DNA from: Nitrospirae bacterium GWC2_57_13
GTDB lineage: Bacteria > Nitrospirota > UBA9217
Assembly (NCBI GenBank): GCA_001805055.1
Contig: MHDZ01000092.1
Span: 12,906-53,787, forward strand
DNA length: 40,882 nucleotides
Direction of reading: 5' to 3'
A program made the translations under genes and the position numbers. Below, piece by piece: positions 39,200 through 40,882 of the stretch. Position 1 is the stretch's first letter; each line of letters begins with the position of its first letter. The notes under the pieces are model-generated. The model was not told the origin of the DNA, did not search any database, and was given only the letters and a program-made list of their open reading frames with translations.

Positions 39200-39859
39200 T
39201 TGGCACAGAAGATCGGCATTCTCGGCGGCACCTTCAACCCCGTCCACTACGGGCACCTCGCCGCTGCTGAAGAGGTGCGGGACCGGCTGAAGCTCGACCG
39301 TGTGCTCTTTGTCCCGTCCTTTCTCCCGCCCCATAAGAACGAGGAGGACATGCCGTCCGCGGCCCAGCGGCTCGAGATGGTGCGGCTGGCTGTGGCGGGA
39401 AGTCGAAATTTCCGGCCATCGGACATAGAAGTCCGGCGGGGCGGCAAGTCCTTTACCATTGACACCATCGAGGAATTGCAGGAGTCCCATCCCGGCGCAG
39501 AGCTCTATTTCATTACGGGACTGGACTCTTTTCTTGAGATCCGGAGCTGGAAGGACTGGGAGCGCCTGCTCCGGAAGTGTAGTTTTGTGGTGCTATCGCG
39601 TCCTGGTTTCCGGTTTCAGGACCTGGAAGAGCTGCCTTTTCTGGCCGGCTCAGGCAAGGAATTAGCCGCCCTCGACAATGGCGAACATATTCAGGCCATC
39701 GTGGAGCCCGACGGGTTCAGGATCTGCCTCGAGGTGGTCCCGCATTACGATATTTCGTCCACAGACATCAGAACGAGGGTCAAGCGCAGCGCTACGATCA
39801 AATATCACTTGCCTGATGCAGTGGAAACCTATATAATTGCAAACAAGTTATATGCTTAA
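39200..39859 (+). CDS. nadD: Nicotinate-nucleotide adenylyltransferase
   Basis: A 219-residue protein starting with the nucleotidyltransferase motif GILGGTFNPVHYGHL (6-20), with SFTIDTI in the middle and DISSTDIR near the end. It makes deamido-NAD from nicotinate mononucleotide and ATP. TTG at 39200 was chosen because GATGGAGG lies just upstream and the motif spacing fits. An in-frame ATG at 39173 lies inside the heptamer tail. Its end overlaps the rsfS start. Confidence 0.93.
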   Translation: MAQKIGILGGTFNPVHYGHLAAAEEVRDRLKLDRVLFVPSFLPPHKNEEDMPSAAQRLEMVRLAVAGSRNFRPSDIEVRRGGKSFTIDTIEELQESHPGAELYFITGLDSFLEIRSWKDWERLLRKCSFVVLSRPGFRFQDLEELPFLAGSGKELAALDNGEHIQAIVEPDGFRICLEVVPHYDISSTDIRTRVKRSATIKYHLPDAVETYIIANKLYA

Positions 39860-40220
39860 TTCACTCGAGACCGCCCTGCTCTGCGCCGAGGCAGCGGACG
39901 GAAAGAAAGCCTACAATATCGAGGTCCTCGATCTTCGGGGTCTCACCTTTATAGCCGATTATTTCGTGATCTGTTCCTGCGACAATACCACACAGATCGG
40001 GGCGGTGATCGACGGGATCGAGGAGTCACTCGCCCAGGCGGGGATACGGGCGCTGCACATCGAAGGGAAGAACGAAACGAACTGGGTGCTCATGGATATC
40101 GGGGACGTGGTGGTACATGTCTTCGATGAACAGACAAGGGCCTACTATAGTATAGAGCGCCTTTGGGGCGACGCTCCCCGGGTACTGCTGCCGATGCAGG
40201 CGAGAACAGGGAAGGGATGA
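39852..40220 (+). CDS. rsfS: Ribosomal silencing factor RsfS
   Basis: A 122-residue protein with the RsfS core: ALLCAEAADGKKAYNIEVLDLRG region, FIADYFVICSCDNTTQ, GKNETNWVLMDIGDVVVHVF and YYSIERLW. It binds L14 and blocks subunit joining when nutrients are short. The ATG at 39852 overlaps the end of nadD by eight bases, so the two are likely translationally coupled. TTG at 39837 is a less likely start. Confidence 0.93.
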   Translation: MLNSLETALLCAEAADGKKAYNIEVLDLRGLTFIADYFVICSCDNTTQIGAVIDGIEESLAQAGIRALHIEGKNETNWVLMDIGDVVVHVFDEQTRAYYSIERLWGDAPRVLLPMQARTGKG

Positions 40221-40269
40221 GGATCTTTCCGGCCCCGGAAGGGATGCTGTTTCCCGCTGGTGGCATGCA

Positions 40270-40740
40270 GTGAAGATCACCGTCCTGTGCGTCGGCAAGA
40301 CAAAAGAGCGGTTCCTGCAAGAGGGGATCGCGAAATACCTGAAGTATCTCAAGCACTATGCCGATGTAGAGGTCCGGGAGATCAAAGAGGAGAAGATTCG
40401 CGATCTCCGGGAGGCTCCGACGGTCAGGAAGAAAGAGGCGGAGCGGATCCTGAAGGCCCTTCCGCCGGGCGCCTTCGTGGCTGCCCTGGACGAGCGGGGT
40501 CAGTCGTTCACGTCCCATGAGTTCGCGGACTTCGTGAACGGCCTCCAGGAGTCTGGCGTGCGGCAGGCGGTCTTCGTCCTCGGCGGGGCCATGGGGCTTG
40601 AAGAGACCGTGACGGAGCGCGCCGACAAGGTCGTTGCCATGTCGCGGTGGACCTTCACACACGAGATGGCGCGGCTTGCATTGCTGGAACAGCTGTACCG
40701 GGCATTCACGATCATCACAGGCAAGACGTACCATTATTGA
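40270..40740 (+). CDS. rlmH: 23S rRNA pseudouridine-1915 methyltransferase
   Basis: A 156-residue SPOUT-class protein of standard RlmH length: KITVLCVGKTKERFLQEGI at the N-terminus, FVLGGAMGLEE in the SAM-binding knot, and the RAFTIITGKTYHY end. It methylates pseudouridine 1915 of 23S rRNA. The GTG start follows CTGGTGGCATGCA, a weak site. It lies 49 bases after rsfS, the usual order. Confidence 0.95.
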   Translation: MKITVLCVGKTKERFLQEGIAKYLKYLKHYADVEVREIKEEKIRDLREAPTVRKKEAERILKALPPGAFVAALDERGQSFTSHEFADFVNGLQESGVRQAVFVLGGAMGLEETVTERADKVVAMSRWTFTHEMARLALLEQLYRAFTIITGKTYHY

Positions 40741-40825
40741 ACCCCGCGGGTCACGGGAAGAGCGCGCGGCAGGGGGCAGGGAAGCGGGCATTGCAGTTCA
40801 GTATCTCATGAGAAAGGGAGCATGA

Positions 40826-40882
40826 ATGCGGATTATCGTCTCAGTCATTGTGATCGCCGTCTCGGTATTCATGGTGCTGCTC
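40826..40882 (+). CDS. Start of an exported or membrane protein (partial)
   Basis: An open frame of 19 codons runs to the window end from ATG at 40826, with AAAGGGAG upstream. The residues MRIIVSVIVIAVSVFMVLL form a hydrophobic signal or membrane segment. The ATG at 40822 opens a different frame. Nothing more can be said. Confidence 0.5.
   Translation, partial: MRIIVSVIVIAVSVFMVLL

Overview
This window is a GC-rich bacterial chromosome segment, probably from an anaerobic or microaerobic Gram-negative bacterium. The reasons are an outer-membrane TolC-type channel, many periplasmic c-type cytochromes, a nitrite/NO metabolism gene set, and the gene order rplU-rpmA-(lipoprotein)-obgE-proB-proA-nadD-rsfS-rlmH. 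That mix is common in Nitrospirota and former Deltaproteobacteria, but the sequence alone does not settle the phylum. Gene spacers carry many short repeat families (heptamer and octamer arrays, palindromic elements, REP-like hairpins), and several have grown into gene ends. I recognise no tRNA, rRNA, CRISPR array or intact transposase.

Region by region. 0-6.4 kb: an NtrC-type sigma54 activator, two tandem triheme c7-type cytochromes on the minus strand, then a plus-strand cluster of a double-thioredoxin-fold protein, an AmrS-type radical SAM enzyme, archease and RtcB RNA ligase. 6.4-8.6 kb: one octaheme nitrite reductase with a CXXCK catalytic heme. 8.7-16.5 kb: a TetR-controlled exporter operon (TetR, TolC-like protein, HlyD-like protein, two ABC ATPases, two ABC-2 permeases) ending in a DUF6448 protein. 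16.6-18.9 kb: an ASKHA-domain protein and a MOSC protein flanked by two related ~140-bp repeats. 19.0-25.5 kb: a nitrite/NO-centred region with an HPP membrane protein, a CBS-pair protein, a globin-PsiE fusion, NorC and NorB of a cNOR, a cupin, and a heme c/CopD/cytochrome b5 fusion. 25.5-29.5 kb: a hybrid sensor kinase, an orphan IS200/IS605-like end, a methyltransferase remnant and a DUF2231 membrane protein. 29.6-33.4 kb: an SfsA-DUF123 fusion, PrmA, a group-2 sigma factor and a small Cys-rich protein. 33.4-40.9 kb: the housekeeping operon region.

How they may work together. Octaheme nitrite reductase would reduce nitrite to ammonium, and cNOR would remove NO. An FNR/DNR-like palindrome lies between the divergent CBS-HPP pair and the globin-PsiE gene, placed near -42 for one predicted promoter and -61.5 for the other. 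A related half-conserved site lies at about -41.5 of the cupin promoter. This suggests one nitrogen-oxide or oxygen-responsive regulon that includes a heme-globin membrane sensor of unknown output, and I regard it as the most promising candidate system here. The exporter operon has its own autoregulatory TetR promoter-operator, and the sequence of its two ATPases predicts one intact and one degenerate ATP site.
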